NCBI GenBank assembly: GCA_000277545.1
Contig: AKXM01000049.1
Location: forward strand, 30,943-94,942
Direction of reading: 5' to 3'
Source: Enterobacter sp. Ag1
Lineage (GTDB): Bacteria; Pseudomonadota; Gammaproteobacteria; Enterobacterales; Enterobacteriaceae
DNA: 64,000 bases
The notes under the pieces are model-generated. The model ran no database searches. It saw nothing but the letters and a program-made list of their open reading frames with translations, and was not told where the DNA came from. Position 1 is the first letter of the stretch. Every line of letters starts with the position of its first letter. Below are positions 43,691 through 53,285 of the stretch, piece by piece. The position numbers and the translations under genes are program-made.

Positions 43691-44413
43691 TTACGCGTTC
43701 GCCATCCTGTGTTCCCCGTTTACCAGCGCAGCACGATCGAAGGTGCGCTCAATCACCCCGTTGGCCATAAACGCCGCCCGGTCGGACATATGCGCAATCA
43801 CGTCGGCATCGTGGCTGACCAGCAGATAGGTCATGCCGTGCTGCTGCTTCAGACGATTGAGCAGGTTGAGGATCTCCGCCTGGACCGACATATCCAGCGC
43901 GGAAGTGGGTTCGTCGAGCAGCAGAATTTTGGGGCGAAGCAGCAGCGCACGGGCAATCGCCACGCGCTGGCGCTGGCCGCCGGAAAGCTGGTGCGGGTAG
44001 CGTTTTGCCGCCTCGGACTGCAGGCCGACCTGCTCTAATGCTTCCGCCACTCGGGCTTCAATCTCGCTTTCACCATGGATTTTCAGCGGCTCGGCCAGCG
44101 TGCGCCAAATCGTGTGGTTGGGGTGCAGCGAGGCATACGGATCCTGAAACACCATCTGCACTTCGCGACGCAGCGCGCCCTGGAAGCGTTTCCCTGCCGC
44201 AATGCGGTTGCCCATCAGCTCCACATCTCCCTTCCAGTCACGCTGTAGCCCGGCCAGCACGCGCAGGATGGTAGATTTCCCGCAGCCGGAAGCGCCAATC
44301 AGGCTAAATGTCTCGCCCTGTTCAAGAGAGAAACTGGCTCCGGCGACGGCGGTTTTGATCCCGCCTTTGGCGGCGAACTGCACGCTTAGATTATCAACCT
44401 TAACGATCGCCAT
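43691..44413 (-). CDS. Peptide-type ABC transporter ATPase (DppF/OppF-like)
   Basis: 240 aa nucleotide-binding subunit. Walker A GASGCGKST, signature LSGGQRQRVAIARAL, Walker B ILLLDEPTSALD and the H-loop LLVSHD are present. It lacks the C-terminal extension of the longer DppF/OppF proteins. Last gene of a five-gene operon; overlaps the upstream ATPase gene by 14 bases. It ends only 4 bases from the convergent dgcZ stop codon. Confidence 0.92.
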   Translation of the reverse strand: MAIVKVDNLSVQFAAKGGIKTAVAGASFSLEQGETFSLIGASGCGKSTILRVLAGLQRDWKGDVELMGNRIAAGKRFQGALRREVQMVFQDPYASLHPNHTIWRTLAEPLKIHGESEIEARVAEALEQVGLQSEAAKRYPHQLSGGQRQRVAIARALLLRPKILLLDEPTSALDMSVQAEILNLLNRLKQQHGMTYLLVSHDADVIAHMSDRAAFMANGVIERTFDRAALVNGEHRMANA

Positions 44414-45233
44414 AGGTTTCTCCTGGCTGGAATTCGATGCGGTTCAGCGTCGGTAGCATCTGCCCGTAGGTATCGGCATTTGGACGGCAGGTCCAGAGCG
44501 TGCGCGTGTAAGGATGCGTGGCCTGTGCCAGTTCGCCTGCCGCCATTTCATCGACTTTTTGGCCCTGGTACATCACCAGCACGCGGTGACAGTGTTCCGC
44601 CACCAGCGGCAGATCGTGGCTGATCAACAGCAGCGCCATTTGCCGCTGTTCGCACTGGGCTACCAGCAGCTCAAGGATTTGGTTGCGCAGGCGGGCGTCG
44701 AGCGCCGACGTAGGTTCGTCCGCGATCAGCACTTTGGGATTATTGGCGAGCGCAATGGCGATCATCACGCGCTGGCCCATGCCCCCGGACAGTTCGCCGG
44801 GGTAACGCATCAGAACCGCATCCGGCAAACCAACGGATTGCACCAGTTCGCGGCAGCGATCGCGGCGTTCGGCAGTGGACAGCTTCTGGTGCAATCGTAG
44901 CGCTTCGTCAATTTGCTGCTGCACGCTTTTGACCGGGTTCAGCGCATAGCGCGGGTCCTGCAGCACCATGGCGATGTCACTCCCGCGCAGCTGGTTCCAG
45001 CTCCGGGCATTCATGTCGAGCAGGTCGTGCCCCATCACGCTGAGCTGCTCTGCACTCACTTTGCCTGGTTTACGCACCAGCCCCATCAGCGCGCGAGCCG
45101 TCATGGATTTGCCTGAGCCGGATTCGCCGACCAGCGCCAGGCGTTCATTGCCCAGCGTGAAGGAGAGGTTGCTGACTACCCGGCTACCGGGATAGTCGAT
45201 ATTCAGCCCGGAAACGGTAATTCTGTTAGTCAT
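44400..45233 (-). CDS. Peptide-type ABC transporter ATPase (DppD/OppD-like)
   Basis: 277 aa. Walker A GESGSGKS, signature LSGGMGQRVMIAIAL, Walker B VLIADEPTSALD, H-loop LLISHD. The C-terminal HPYTRTLW segment is the oligopeptide-transporter extension. I take the ATG at 45233 (MTNRITVSGLNIDYPG); an in-frame start further upstream lies inside the permease gene. Overlaps the permease gene by 8 bases. Confidence 0.92.
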   Translation of the reverse strand: MTNRITVSGLNIDYPGSRVVSNLSFTLGNERLALVGESGSGKSMTARALMGLVRKPGKVSAEQLSVMGHDLLDMNARSWNQLRGSDIAMVLQDPRYALNPVKSVQQQIDEALRLHQKLSTAERRDRCRELVQSVGLPDAVLMRYPGELSGGMGQRVMIAIALANNPKVLIADEPTSALDARLRNQILELLVAQCEQRQMALLLISHDLPLVAEHCHRVLVMYQGQKVDEMAAGELAQATHPYTRTLWTCRPNADTYGQMLPTLNRIEFQPGETYGDR

Positions 45234-46059
45234 GTTGCGGCTCCAGCACGTCGCGCAGGCCATCGCCCAGCAGGTTAAACGCCAGGCTGCTCAGCAGAAT
45301 GGCGGTGCCCGGAATGGCGGCAATCCACCATTGGTCGAAAATGACCTGCATTCCGTCGGCAATCATCGCGCCCCATTCGGACATCGGCGGGCGGGCGCCT
45401 AAGCCGAGGAAACCCAGACCGGCGGCGGCGAGAATAATCCCGGCCAGATCCAGCGCCAGGCGCACGATGGCGGAAGGCAGGCACAGCGGAAGAATATGGC
45501 CGACCAGCAGCCGGAAGCCTTTGATGCCCATCATTTCTGCGGCCGCAAGATAATCGCTATGGCGCAGGCGCTGTATTTCACTTCTTGCCTGGCGGGCATA
45601 GGCGGGCCAGGTGGTCAACGCCAGCGCCAGCGCGCCGTTAACCAGTCCTGGGCCGAGCATTGCCACAAAGGCAAAGGCCAAAATCAGGCGGGGCATCGAC
45701 ATGACTACATCGGTAAAGCGCATCAGAATCCGCTCCAGCCAGCCGCCGTAATAGCCGGACAGAATGCCCATCAGCAGCCCAACCGGCAGGGTAATAATGG
45801 TCACCAGCAGCACCAGGCCCAGCGCCGGGCGAGTGCCGTAGAGCAGGCGAGAAAGCAGGTCGCGGCCATAGCTGTCGGTGCCCAGCAGATGTTGGGCGTT
45901 GGGCGCCTGCAGGCGCGCGGCGGCATCCTGCCAGTTGGGATCGAACGGAGCCAGCCACGGCGCAAACAGCGCGATAAGTACCAGCCCGGCAATGATAATC
46001 AGCCCGCTAAGGGCGGCCGGGGAGCGCAGCATGCGTCGCAGAAAAAGAGAAGACGGCAT
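45226..46059 (-). CDS. ABC transporter permease (DppC-like)
   Basis: 277 aa inner-membrane subunit with about six helices, an N-terminal DppC/OppC leader segment, and the EAA loop (YLAAAEMMGIKGFRLLVGHILPLCLP). The LGTDSYGRDLLSRLLYG motif is typical of the DppC/NikC family. The start overlaps the preceding permease stop by one base (TGATG). Confidence 0.93.
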   Translation of the reverse strand: MPSSLFLRRMLRSPAALSGLIIIAGLVLIALFAPWLAPFDPNWQDAAARLQAPNAQHLLGTDSYGRDLLSRLLYGTRPALGLVLLVTIITLPVGLLMGILSGYYGGWLERILMRFTDVVMSMPRLILAFAFVAMLGPGLVNGALALALTTWPAYARQARSEIQRLRHSDYLAAAEMMGIKGFRLLVGHILPLCLPSAIVRLALDLAGIILAAAGLGFLGLGARPPMSEWGAMIADGMQVIFDQWWIAAIPGTAILLSSLAFNLLGDGLRDVLEPQHD

Positions 46060-47102
46060 CAGCGGATCCTCGGGTCGGTGGCGCGCACCAGTATGTCGGT
46101 CAGGTTATTGATCAGCACAAATGACACGCCGATCAGCAGCGTACCGCCCATGATGGCGGTGGTATCCTCGGCAAACAGCGCGGTGGTGAGATAGCGGCCA
46201 ATACCCGGCCAGGAGAAGACGGTTTCCGTCAGCACCGCACCTTCGAGCATGCTGGTGTAAGCCAGAGCGATCACGGTGAACAGCGTGCCGCGAATGTTGG
46301 GCAACACATGGCGCACCAGAATCGCCATGTCGCCTGCGCCCTTCGCGCGGGCGAGCGTAATGTACTCTTTGTTCATTTCGCTCAGGCAGGCCGTGCGGGT
46401 CAGGCGGGTGATGCTGGCGAGAGAATAATAGGCCAGCAGCAATACCGGCAGAATCAGGTGGTTAATGGCGTTGAGAAACGCGCCTTTATCGCCGGAAAGC
46501 CAGGTATCGATCAGCACGAAGCCGGTTTTGGCCTCGACGCTGTACTGGTAAATATCGTCGAGCCGCCCAGGCCCGGCGCTCCACTGCAGACGAGCATAGA
46601 AGAGCGCCAGCATCAGCAGACCCAGCCAGAAAATAGGCACGGAGTTGCCCAGCAGGGTAAAAGTGCGCACCACGAGATCCAGCGGTGAACCGGCGAACCG
46701 GGCGCAAAGCACACCAAAAAGTACGCCAAGTACGCTGCCGACGATAAGCGCCAGGGTGGCGAGTTCCAGGGTGGCGGGGAACGCTGAAAGCAAATCATGC
46801 AGCACCGGCTGGCCGGTTGAGCTGGCTATGCCTAAATCGCCGTGGGCGAGATTGACCAGATAATGCCAGAACTGCACGGGTAGCGACTGGTCCAGCCCCA
46901 ACTGGTGGCGAACCTGATCGTAAGTGGACTGGCTGGCGTGGTCGCCGACGATTTGCAGCACTCTGTCCACCGGGGACAGCGCAGACAACGCGAAGGTAAT
47001 CAGCAGCAGGCCAATCAGGGTCAGAGCAAGGGTAAATATTCCCTGAAGCAGGGTGAGCAGCGGACGCCGCAGACGCTGCGACGAAGGCGAGACTTCGAAC
47101 AT
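46059..47102 (-). CDS. ABC transporter permease (DppB-like)
   Basis: 347 aa with six or more membrane helices. It has the family pattern LGLDQSLPVQFWHYL near residue 70, and the EAA loop YITLARAKGAGDMAILVRHVLPN. It pairs with the DppC-like permease encoded next. Confidence 0.93.
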   Translation of the reverse strand: MFEVSPSSQRLRRPLLTLLQGIFTLALTLIGLLLITFALSALSPVDRVLQIVGDHASQSTYDQVRHQLGLDQSLPVQFWHYLVNLAHGDLGIASSTGQPVLHDLLSAFPATLELATLALIVGSVLGVLFGVLCARFAGSPLDLVVRTFTLLGNSVPIFWLGLLMLALFYARLQWSAGPGRLDDIYQYSVEAKTGFVLIDTWLSGDKGAFLNAINHLILPVLLLAYYSLASITRLTRTACLSEMNKEYITLARAKGAGDMAILVRHVLPNIRGTLFTVIALAYTSMLEGAVLTETVFSWPGIGRYLTTALFAEDTTAIMGGTLLIGVSFVLINNLTDILVRATDPRIR

Positions 47103-47187
47103 GGGTAACTCTTTTATGCGCTAATGGTGATTAACCCCCCGACCGGCCTCTTTCACGACGGAAAGGGCGGGGCGAGGGGCCGTTCAG

Positions 47188-48756
47188 TTATTTCGTGACG
47201 TTATCGTAATACACCATATCCGCATTCAGGCCCTGCTGGTAGCCTTTGATGTTATCTCGCACCACAACCTGAGTTTTACCCTGGTCAATAAACACGTACG
47301 GGGAGCTACGCTGCAGCTCTTCCTGCAGTTTGGTATAGAGATCTTTGCGCTTGGCCGGATCGGCCTCTGCTACGGCAGCCAGCGTTTGTTTATTCAGCTC
47401 CGGGATCTGCCAACCGTTCAGACCGGCCACGGTGCTGGCTTTGCCGTCGTTATAGGCGAAGGCGCTGGCGTTGGAGTGGGCGTCGAAGTAATCCGGGATC
47501 CACAGGCGAATGGCGGCCTGGTGCTGTTTCGCGCGTACGCGGGCATACACCTGGCTACCGGCGGCTGGCAGCAGATCAACCTTCACGCCGCCCTGGGCAA
47601 AGCTTGCCTGCATGGACTGAGCGATGGTGATAAACGGCGGTTTGTTTTCCACATCCAGCGAGAAATGTGCGTCTTTGATGCCCGCTTTCGCCAGAATTTC
47701 TTTCGCTTTCGCCGGGTCAAATTTGAACGGGGTATTTTCCAGCGCGCCCGCGAAGCCGACCGGCAGGAAGCTTTGGTGAACGAAGTACTGGCCTTTCAGC
47801 AGATCTTTAGTAATGCCCTGGTAATCCACCAGGTAGCGAGCCGCTTCCCACAGCGCCGGGTTTTTCAGCAGCGGGTTGGCGTTGTTGCCGACGTTAAACA
47901 CTAAATAGTTCTGCTCGGCTGAAGGAATGCTCAGCACCTTCACGCCCGGCTTGCCTTCCAGCGCGCTGGTCTGGTCAGACCCCAAATCACGGGCGATATC
48001 GGCGTCACCCTGCTGAATCAGCAGGCGGCGAGCGGCCGGATCGGGCACGTTTTTAATAATAATGTTCTTCACTTTTGGCGCATCGCCCGGAGAAGTCGGG
48101 TTGGCATCCAGCACGATAGCCTGATGTGGCTGATAAACGCGCATTTTGAACGGGCCGCTGCCGGCAGAGTGCATTTTCAGCCATTCGTTGCCGAAGTCAC
48201 CGGCTTTCACGTTTGGCTCAACCGCTTTTTCATCCACGATGGAGGCGATAGGCGTGGAAAGAATATTCAGCGCAACCGCCGGGCTGACGTCCGCGGTCCA
48301 GTGCACTTCCAGCGTGTGGTCATCCACTTTCTTCAACTGGCTGGAGATGTTGTCCGGCTGCCAGCCCAGTACGTTCAGGATAAAGGCCGGGGATTTGTTC
48401 AGCGTGACCGCGCGGGTGTAGGAGAAGATCACGTCTTCCGGGCGCAGCGGGTTGCCGGAGGCAAATTTAGCGTCCGGGCGCAGCTTGATGGTCAGTTTCT
48501 TATTGGCCGCATCGCCTTGCCAGCTGGCCGCCAGAATCGGCACGACTTTGGCCGGGTCCGTGCGGTCTGCCTGCACCAGGCGCTGATAAAGGCTCGGCAC
48601 GGTCTGAATACTTGAGAGTTCGTTGGCCTCAGCCGGATCAAGGCTGACGATGTCGTCCAGCCCTTGAGCTACCACCAGGGTATCCGGCGGCGTGGCAGCG
48701 TGGGAAGCCGCAGACAGCGCAGCCAGCAGCAGTAATGGCAGAACTTTTTTTTGCAT
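47188..48756 (-). CDS. ABC transporter periplasmic binding protein (SBP family 5)
   Basis: 522 aa with a signal peptide (MQKKVLPLLLLAALSAASHA) and the DppA/OppA-type fold (DTLVVAQGLDDIVSLDPAEANE; KFASGNPLRPEDVIFSYTRAV). First gene of the operon; 85 bases separate it from the first permease gene. The family binds peptides, but also nickel chelates, opines and sugars, and the ligand here cannot be told from sequence. The 85-base gap holds an imperfect GC-rich inverted repeat (near 47137-47182) that may adjust expression after the binding-protein gene. Confidence 0.92.
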   Translation of the reverse strand: MQKKVLPLLLLAALSAASHAATPPDTLVVAQGLDDIVSLDPAEANELSSIQTVPSLYQRLVQADRTDPAKVVPILAASWQGDAANKKLTIKLRPDAKFASGNPLRPEDVIFSYTRAVTLNKSPAFILNVLGWQPDNISSQLKKVDDHTLEVHWTADVSPAVALNILSTPIASIVDEKAVEPNVKAGDFGNEWLKMHSAGSGPFKMRVYQPHQAIVLDANPTSPGDAPKVKNIIIKNVPDPAARRLLIQQGDADIARDLGSDQTSALEGKPGVKVLSIPSAEQNYLVFNVGNNANPLLKNPALWEAARYLVDYQGITKDLLKGQYFVHQSFLPVGFAGALENTPFKFDPAKAKEILAKAGIKDAHFSLDVENKPPFITIAQSMQASFAQGGVKVDLLPAAGSQVYARVRAKQHQAAIRLWIPDYFDAHSNASAFAYNDGKASTVAGLNGWQIPELNKQTLAAVAEADPAKRKDLYTKLQEELQRSSPYVFIDQGKTQVVVRDNIKGYQQGLNADMVYYDNVTK

Positions 48757-48976
48757 GTGTGTACCCTGTAATGGTGTTTTTTATCGACTTTTCTCAGTGT
48801 ATTTACGTTAGGTGAGTTATCTCAATTCACAAAGTCAAAATTGCGCTTTGCATATAAATATACGATATATCCAATGCGATAAAGTGCTGAGAACCTGACG
48901 GCCACTTGCTGTGAGGGAGCGTCAATATCGACGATGATGAAGGTTCGGTTAAGCTTCCGTTCACCGTACCTGTTTT
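48757..48976. other. Promoter region of the ABC importer operon
   Basis: 220 bases that carry the start signals of the binding-protein gene (minus strand). I see no convincing operator. An AT-rich block lies at 48775-48880. Confidence 0.4.
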
Positions 48977-49014
48977 CTCCCTCGCCCCTTTGGGGAGAGG
49001 GCCGGGGTGAGGGG
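48977..49014. repeat. GC-rich palindromic intergenic repeat, copy 4
   Basis: CTCCCTCGCCCC-TTT-GGGGAGAGGGCCGGGGTGAGGG, the right half being identical to copy 2. It lies upstream of the ABC operon and downstream of proP. Confidence 0.85.
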
Positions 49015-49135
49015 CGTGGCGTAATGCCACCTGAGACATTCACATGTCCGGTAGCGGAAGATAAAACTGAACGGAACCCCATCCGCCCTAACACAATCGC
49101 TTGTGTTTGCCACGAAGAGGCCGAACAGGAAAAGG

Positions 49136-49170
49136 CCAAAAAAAAGCCCCCACGCGCTGGTGAGGGCTTC
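49136..49170 (-). terminator. Terminator of proP
   Basis: On the minus strand, AGCCCTCACCAGCGCGTGGGGGCT forms an imperfect stem followed by eight T residues. It lies about 55 bases after the proP stop codon, beyond repeat copy 5. Confidence 0.8.
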
Positions 49171-49181
49171 TCTATTCATCT

Positions 49182-49216
49182 CTTCTCCCGCACGGGGAGA
49201 GGGTCAGGGTGAGGGG
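49182..49216. repeat. GC-rich palindromic intergenic repeat, copy 5
   Basis: CTTCTCCCG-CAC-GGGGAGAGGG followed by TCAGGGTGAGGGG. It lies five bases after the proP stop codon. Confidence 0.85.
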
Positions 49217-49221
49217 AAAAA

Positions 49222-50727
49222 CTACTCGTTAATCCTCGGATGCTGATCCACCAGCAGAGCACGCTTCGCCTGCAGCGTTTCGATTTCCTTATCCAGGTCC
49301 TCAATTTTCTGCTCGATATTGTCGTGATGCTCCTGCACGATTTCACGCGCTTCGGCAATATCAGACGCCGCGGGCGTCGCGCCTTTCAGCGGCTTATTGG
49401 CGGTCTCTTTCATGGTGATCGCGGTAATCAAGCCGATAATCGCCACCACCATCAGGTAGTAAGCCGGCATCATCAGATTTTGCGTACTTTCGACCAGCCA
49501 TGCGGCAAGCGTTGGCGTCAGGCCGGCAATCAGCACCGAAATGTTAAAGGCGCTCGCCAGGGCGCTATAGCGGATGTGGGTCGGGAACATCGCCGGTAAG
49601 GTCGAGGCCATCACCCCAATAAAGAAGTTCAGCACCACCGCCAGCACCAGCAATCCGGCAAAAATCAGCCCAATGGCGCCGCTGTTAATCAGCATAAAGG
49701 CCGGGATAGCGAACGCGAACAGGCCAATACTGCCGAGGAAGACAAACGGGCGACGACCAAAACGGTCGCTCAGCAGGCCGATCATTGGCTGCACGAACAG
49801 CATCCCCACCATAATGGCGATGATGATCAGCACCCCGTGCTCTTCCGAGTAATGCAGGTTGTGGGACAGGTAGCTCGGCATGTAGGTCAGCAGCATGTAA
49901 TAGGTCACGTTGGTTGAAATCACCAGACCAATACAGACCAGCAGACTGCGCCAGTGCTTAGTAGCAATCTCTTTGAACGAGACTTTTGGCCCTTCGGCCA
50001 GGCCTTCGCGATCGCCTTGCTCCATTTTCTCAACGTGCTGCTGGAATGCCGGGGTTTCTTCCAGCGCATGGCGCAGATAAAGCCCGATAATACCTAACGG
50101 CAACGCGAGGAAGAACGGAATACGCCAGCCCCAGTCGAGGAAGTTTTCTTCGCCAACGATAGCGGTAATCAGCACAACCACGCCCGCGCCGCAGACGAAC
50201 CCGGCTATCGAACCGAAGTCCAGCCAGCTGCCCATAAAGCCGCGTTTACGGTCGGGAGAGTATTCGGCTACAAAAATAGACGCGCCGGTATATTCCCCGC
50301 CGACCGAGAAGCCCTGGGCCATTTTTGCCAACAGCAGCAGGATAGGTGCCCAGATGCCGATAGTGGCGTAAGACGGGATAAGCCCGATGGCAAACGTACT
50401 GAGCGACATGATGACAATGGTGATAGCCAGGATTTTCTGACGACCGTATTTATCCCCTAACATCCCGAAGAACAGTCCACCTAGCGGGCGAATCAGGAAA
50501 GGAACAGAGAAGGTCCCCAGGGCGGCAATCATCTGCACGCTAGGGCTGGCGTCCGGGAAGAAGACTTTACCCAGAGCGTAAGCAACAAAACCGTAAACAC
50601 CGAAATCAAACCATTCCATCGCGTTGCCCAGTGAAGCGGCAGTGATGGCTTTTTTCAGACGCGCATCGTCAATGATAGTGACGTCACTGACCTTGATCGG
50701 TCTGACTTTCTTTTTCCTTTTTAACAT
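49222..50727 (-). CDS. proP: ProP, osmosensing proline/glycine betaine symporter
   Basis: MFS proton symporter for compatible solutes, 501 aa (E. coli 500), nearly identical along the whole length. Twelve membrane helices; the loop motif GDKYGRQKILAI is intact. The C-terminal alpha-helical coiled coil (EIVQEHHDNIEQKIEDLDKEIETLQAKRALLV), which tunes the osmotic set-point, is present. E. coli proP is controlled by sigma-70/CRP and sigma-S/Fis promoters; I did not resolve those here. Confidence 0.97.
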   Translation of the reverse strand: MLKRKKKVRPIKVSDVTIIDDARLKKAITAASLGNAMEWFDFGVYGFVAYALGKVFFPDASPSVQMIAALGTFSVPFLIRPLGGLFFGMLGDKYGRQKILAITIVIMSLSTFAIGLIPSYATIGIWAPILLLLAKMAQGFSVGGEYTGASIFVAEYSPDRKRGFMGSWLDFGSIAGFVCGAGVVVLITAIVGEENFLDWGWRIPFFLALPLGIIGLYLRHALEETPAFQQHVEKMEQGDREGLAEGPKVSFKEIATKHWRSLLVCIGLVISTNVTYYMLLTYMPSYLSHNLHYSEEHGVLIIIAIMVGMLFVQPMIGLLSDRFGRRPFVFLGSIGLFAFAIPAFMLINSGAIGLIFAGLLVLAVVLNFFIGVMASTLPAMFPTHIRYSALASAFNISVLIAGLTPTLAAWLVESTQNLMMPAYYLMVVAIIGLITAITMKETANKPLKGATPAASDIAEAREIVQEHHDNIEQKIEDLDKEIETLQAKRALLVDQHPRINE

Positions 50728-51032
50728 TCTTTATCCTCGTGTTTTCCTTGCGGGGGTAAAAATTCCCTCTGTAAGTGTAGTGCGCCGCGCAATAAGCGCT
50801 GGCGAAAACTGCAGCACTCAGATGAGGCGGCAATAAAGCGAAAGTGAAAAGTAATAACCTATTGAAACTATGTGAAATGCAACGCTTAAACTAGTCTCAT
50901 AAATTATGTGGCTAATACTTAGAACTGTGATCAATATCAAATTTTTTAACTAAAGTAAAATTTCGCTACGCCGAAATAACATGCATACCACCAAAGAATT
51001 AACATCTGGATAACCTCTCAAAGGGAGTTGCT
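50728..51032. other. Divergent region between proP and aer
   Basis: 305 bases with no gene. It contains the proP promoter region on the minus strand and the sigma-28 promoter of aer (50951-50977) on the plus strand. Confidence 0.5.
50951..50977 (+). promoter_or_regulatory. Sigma-28 (FliA) promoter of aer
   Basis: TAAA at 50951-50954, a 15-base spacer, then GCCGAAAT at 50970-50977 (6 of 8 against GCCGATAA). It lies 55 bases before the aer start. E. coli aer is also a FliA-dependent gene. Confidence 0.75.
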
Positions 51033-52552
51033 ATGTCCGCCCATGTGCCGGTCACCCAGCGTGAATACACGCTTGATGACGATACGACCCTGATGTCCAC
51101 CACCGATCTGAAAAGTTACATTACGCACGCGAACGATACCTTCGTGCAGATCAGTGGCTACTCGCTACATGAGCTAAGCGGCGCCGCACACAACCTCGTG
51201 CGGCACCCCGATATGCCTAAAGCGGCCTTTGCCGATATGTGGTTCACCCTGCAGCAGGGCGAGCCGTGGACGGGCATCGTGAAAAACCGCCGTAAAAACG
51301 GTGACCATTACTGGGTACGTGCCAATGCGGTACCGGTGGTACGCCACGGCAAAACCACAGGCTATATGTCTATTCGTACCAAAGCCTCACCGGAAGAGAT
51401 TGCCGCTGCGGAGCCGCTCTACAAGGCGCTGAACGAAGGCCGCAGCAACAAGACCGTCTATAAAGGCCTGGTGCTGCGTAAAGGGCTGTTCGGCAAGCTG
51501 CCAACCATGTCACTGCGCTGGCGTATTCGCGGGTTAATGAGCGGTTTGTTTGTTCTGCTCATGGCCTCGGCGTTTGCCCTCGGGCAAAGCCCGCTGCAGA
51601 TGTTAGCTATTGCGGCATTTACCGCCTTAGCTTGTGTATTACTGGAATGGCAAATTGCCCGTCCGCTGGAAAACGTGGCTCGCCAGGCCCTGGAAGTGGC
51701 TACCGGCAACAGCCACCGCGTGAAGCACCTCCAGCGCAGCGATGAAATCGGGGTGATCCTGCGCTCCATCGGCCAGCTTGGGCTGATGTGCCGCTGGCTT
51801 ATCAACGACGTCAGCAGCCAGGTCGCGAACGTGCGCAGCGGCAGCGAGGCGATGGCCAAAGGGAATGACGATCTGAATGAACGTACCCGCCAGACGGTGG
51901 TTAACGTACAGCAAACGGTGGCGACCATGAACCAGATGGCGGCGTCGGTGCAGACCAACTCGGAAACCGCCTCGGCGGCAGACAAACTTTCCAGCTCCGC
52001 CAGCGACGCGGCGGCGCAGGGCGGGCAGGCGATGGAAACCGTGGTCACCACCATGGACGACATTGCCGACAGCACCCAGCGCATCGGCTCCATCACCAGC
52101 CTGATTAACGACATCGCCTTCCAGACCAATATCCTGGCGCTTAACGCGGCGGTAGAGGCGGCTCGAGCCGGTGAGCAGGGCAAAGGGTTTGCCGTGGTGG
52201 CCGGGGAAGTGCGTAACCTGGCGCAGCGTAGCGCCAGTGCGCCAACGATATCCGCAAGCTGATTGACGCCAGCGCCAGCAAGGTGCAGTCCGGCACGGTG
52301 CAGGTGCATGAGGCGGGGCGCACCATGCAGGATATTGTAGCTCAGGTGCAGAACGTCACTCAGCTTCTCGGGCAGATAAGCCACGCCACGTCAGAGCAGG
52401 CGGATGGCCTGGCGGACATTACCCGCGCGGTGGCAGAGCTGAACGCGATAACGCAGAAAAACGCTGCGCTGGTGGAAGAGAGCGCGCAGGTCTCGGCGAT
52501 GGTGAAGCACCGCGCTACTCGCCTCCAGGATGCGGTCACGGTTCTGGGTTAA
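51033..52552 (+). pseudogene. aer: Aer, aerotaxis receptor, with a one-base frameshift
   Basis: FAD-PAS energy and oxygen sensor for aerotaxis. The PAS domain (residues 1-120: [52 protein letters not shown]), the membrane anchor (about 165-205) and most of the signalling domain are read in the first frame. After LAQRSASA at about 52241 the frame breaks and ends at 52262. The remaining codons ([17 protein letters not shown] to AVTVLG) continue in the next frame to 52552. Adding one G after 52241 restores 506 aa, exactly the E. coli length. As given, the product stops inside the kinase-control region and should not signal normally. Either a real mutation, phase variation or a sequencing error. 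Confidence 0.9.
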
Positions 52553-52566
52553 GGTGTTTCCGGCGG

Positions 52567-53274
52567 TTAGCCAGCGCTATCCGGCTGGCTCCGCTTATAC
52601 AGGCGGCGAGGGTGACCAATCTTGCCGTACAGCATTTCGACGCTGAGAAAGCCTTTTTCCACGCAGTGTTCCAGGTAGCGGCGGGCGGTGGTTTTGCTGA
52701 GTTTGGTTTCGCTGACCACGTCGTCTACCGAGAAACAGCGCTGAGCTTCGGCTTCGCGAAACAGGCGCTGGACCAGCTCCAGAGTATTCTCCTCGATACC
52801 TTTGCTGCCCGCATCCAGCGGGGCGTTGCGCGCCTGCAGCTCATAAAGCTTATCGACGTTCTGCTGATCCACCACCTTCCATTCGCGCTGCTGCTGGCTG
52901 AACTGCACGAAGCGCTCCAGTGAGTGGCTCAGGCGCTTCCACGAGACCGGCTTGAGGATGTAGTCAAACGCGCCGCTGCGAATCGCCTGGCTGCAGGTGT
53001 CCATATCGCTGGCGGCGGTGATGAAGATCACCGAGCAGGCGTGCTGTTTTAAAAGGTCGCTGCCAAACAGCGTGATGCCTTTCCCGTCCGGCAGATAGTT
53101 ATCCAGCAGGATAAGCTGCGGCTGCTTTTCCAGCATCAGGCGCTGGGCGGCCGCCAGGCTGTTGGCTATTCCCACCAGGTGCAGATGGGGGTGCTTATCA
53201 ATCAGCTCCGCGTGAAGTTCGGCCAGTTCGCTCTCATCCTCCACGATAAGCACGTTAATCATTTCATTTTGCAT
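52567..53274 (-). CDS. citB: CitB/DpiA, citrate-responsive response regulator
   Basis: 235 aa. Receiver domain with VEDE (12-13 acidic pocket), phospho-acceptor D58 in LILLDNYLPDGKG, and lysine in DYILKPVSWKRL. The C-terminal helix-turn-helix has SKTTARRYLEHCVEKGFLSVEMLYGKIGHPRRLY, very close to Klebsiella CitB. It activates the citrate fermentation genes when phosphorylated by CitA. I use the ATG at 53274 after TAAGG; a TTG two codons upstream also fits. 11 bases after citA. Convergent with aer. Confidence 0.94.
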   Translation of the reverse strand: MQNEMINVLIVEDESELAELHAELIDKHPHLHLVGIANSLAAAQRLMLEKQPQLILLDNYLPDGKGITLFGSDLLKQHACSVIFITAASDMDTCSQAIRSGAFDYILKPVSWKRLSHSLERFVQFSQQQREWKVVDQQNVDKLYELQARNAPLDAGSKGIEENTLELVQRLFREAEAQRCFSVDDVVSETKLSKTTARRYLEHCVEKGFLSVEMLYGKIGHPRRLYKRSQPDSAG

Positions 53275-53285
53275 ACTCAAAAGCC

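Noticed and set aside
47137..47182. Sixth copy of the GC-rich palindromic repeat in the ABC operon gap
   Set aside because: It is an imperfect inverted repeat of similar composition but lacks the shared GGGTGAGGG / CTCTCCC core, so membership of the family is not supported.
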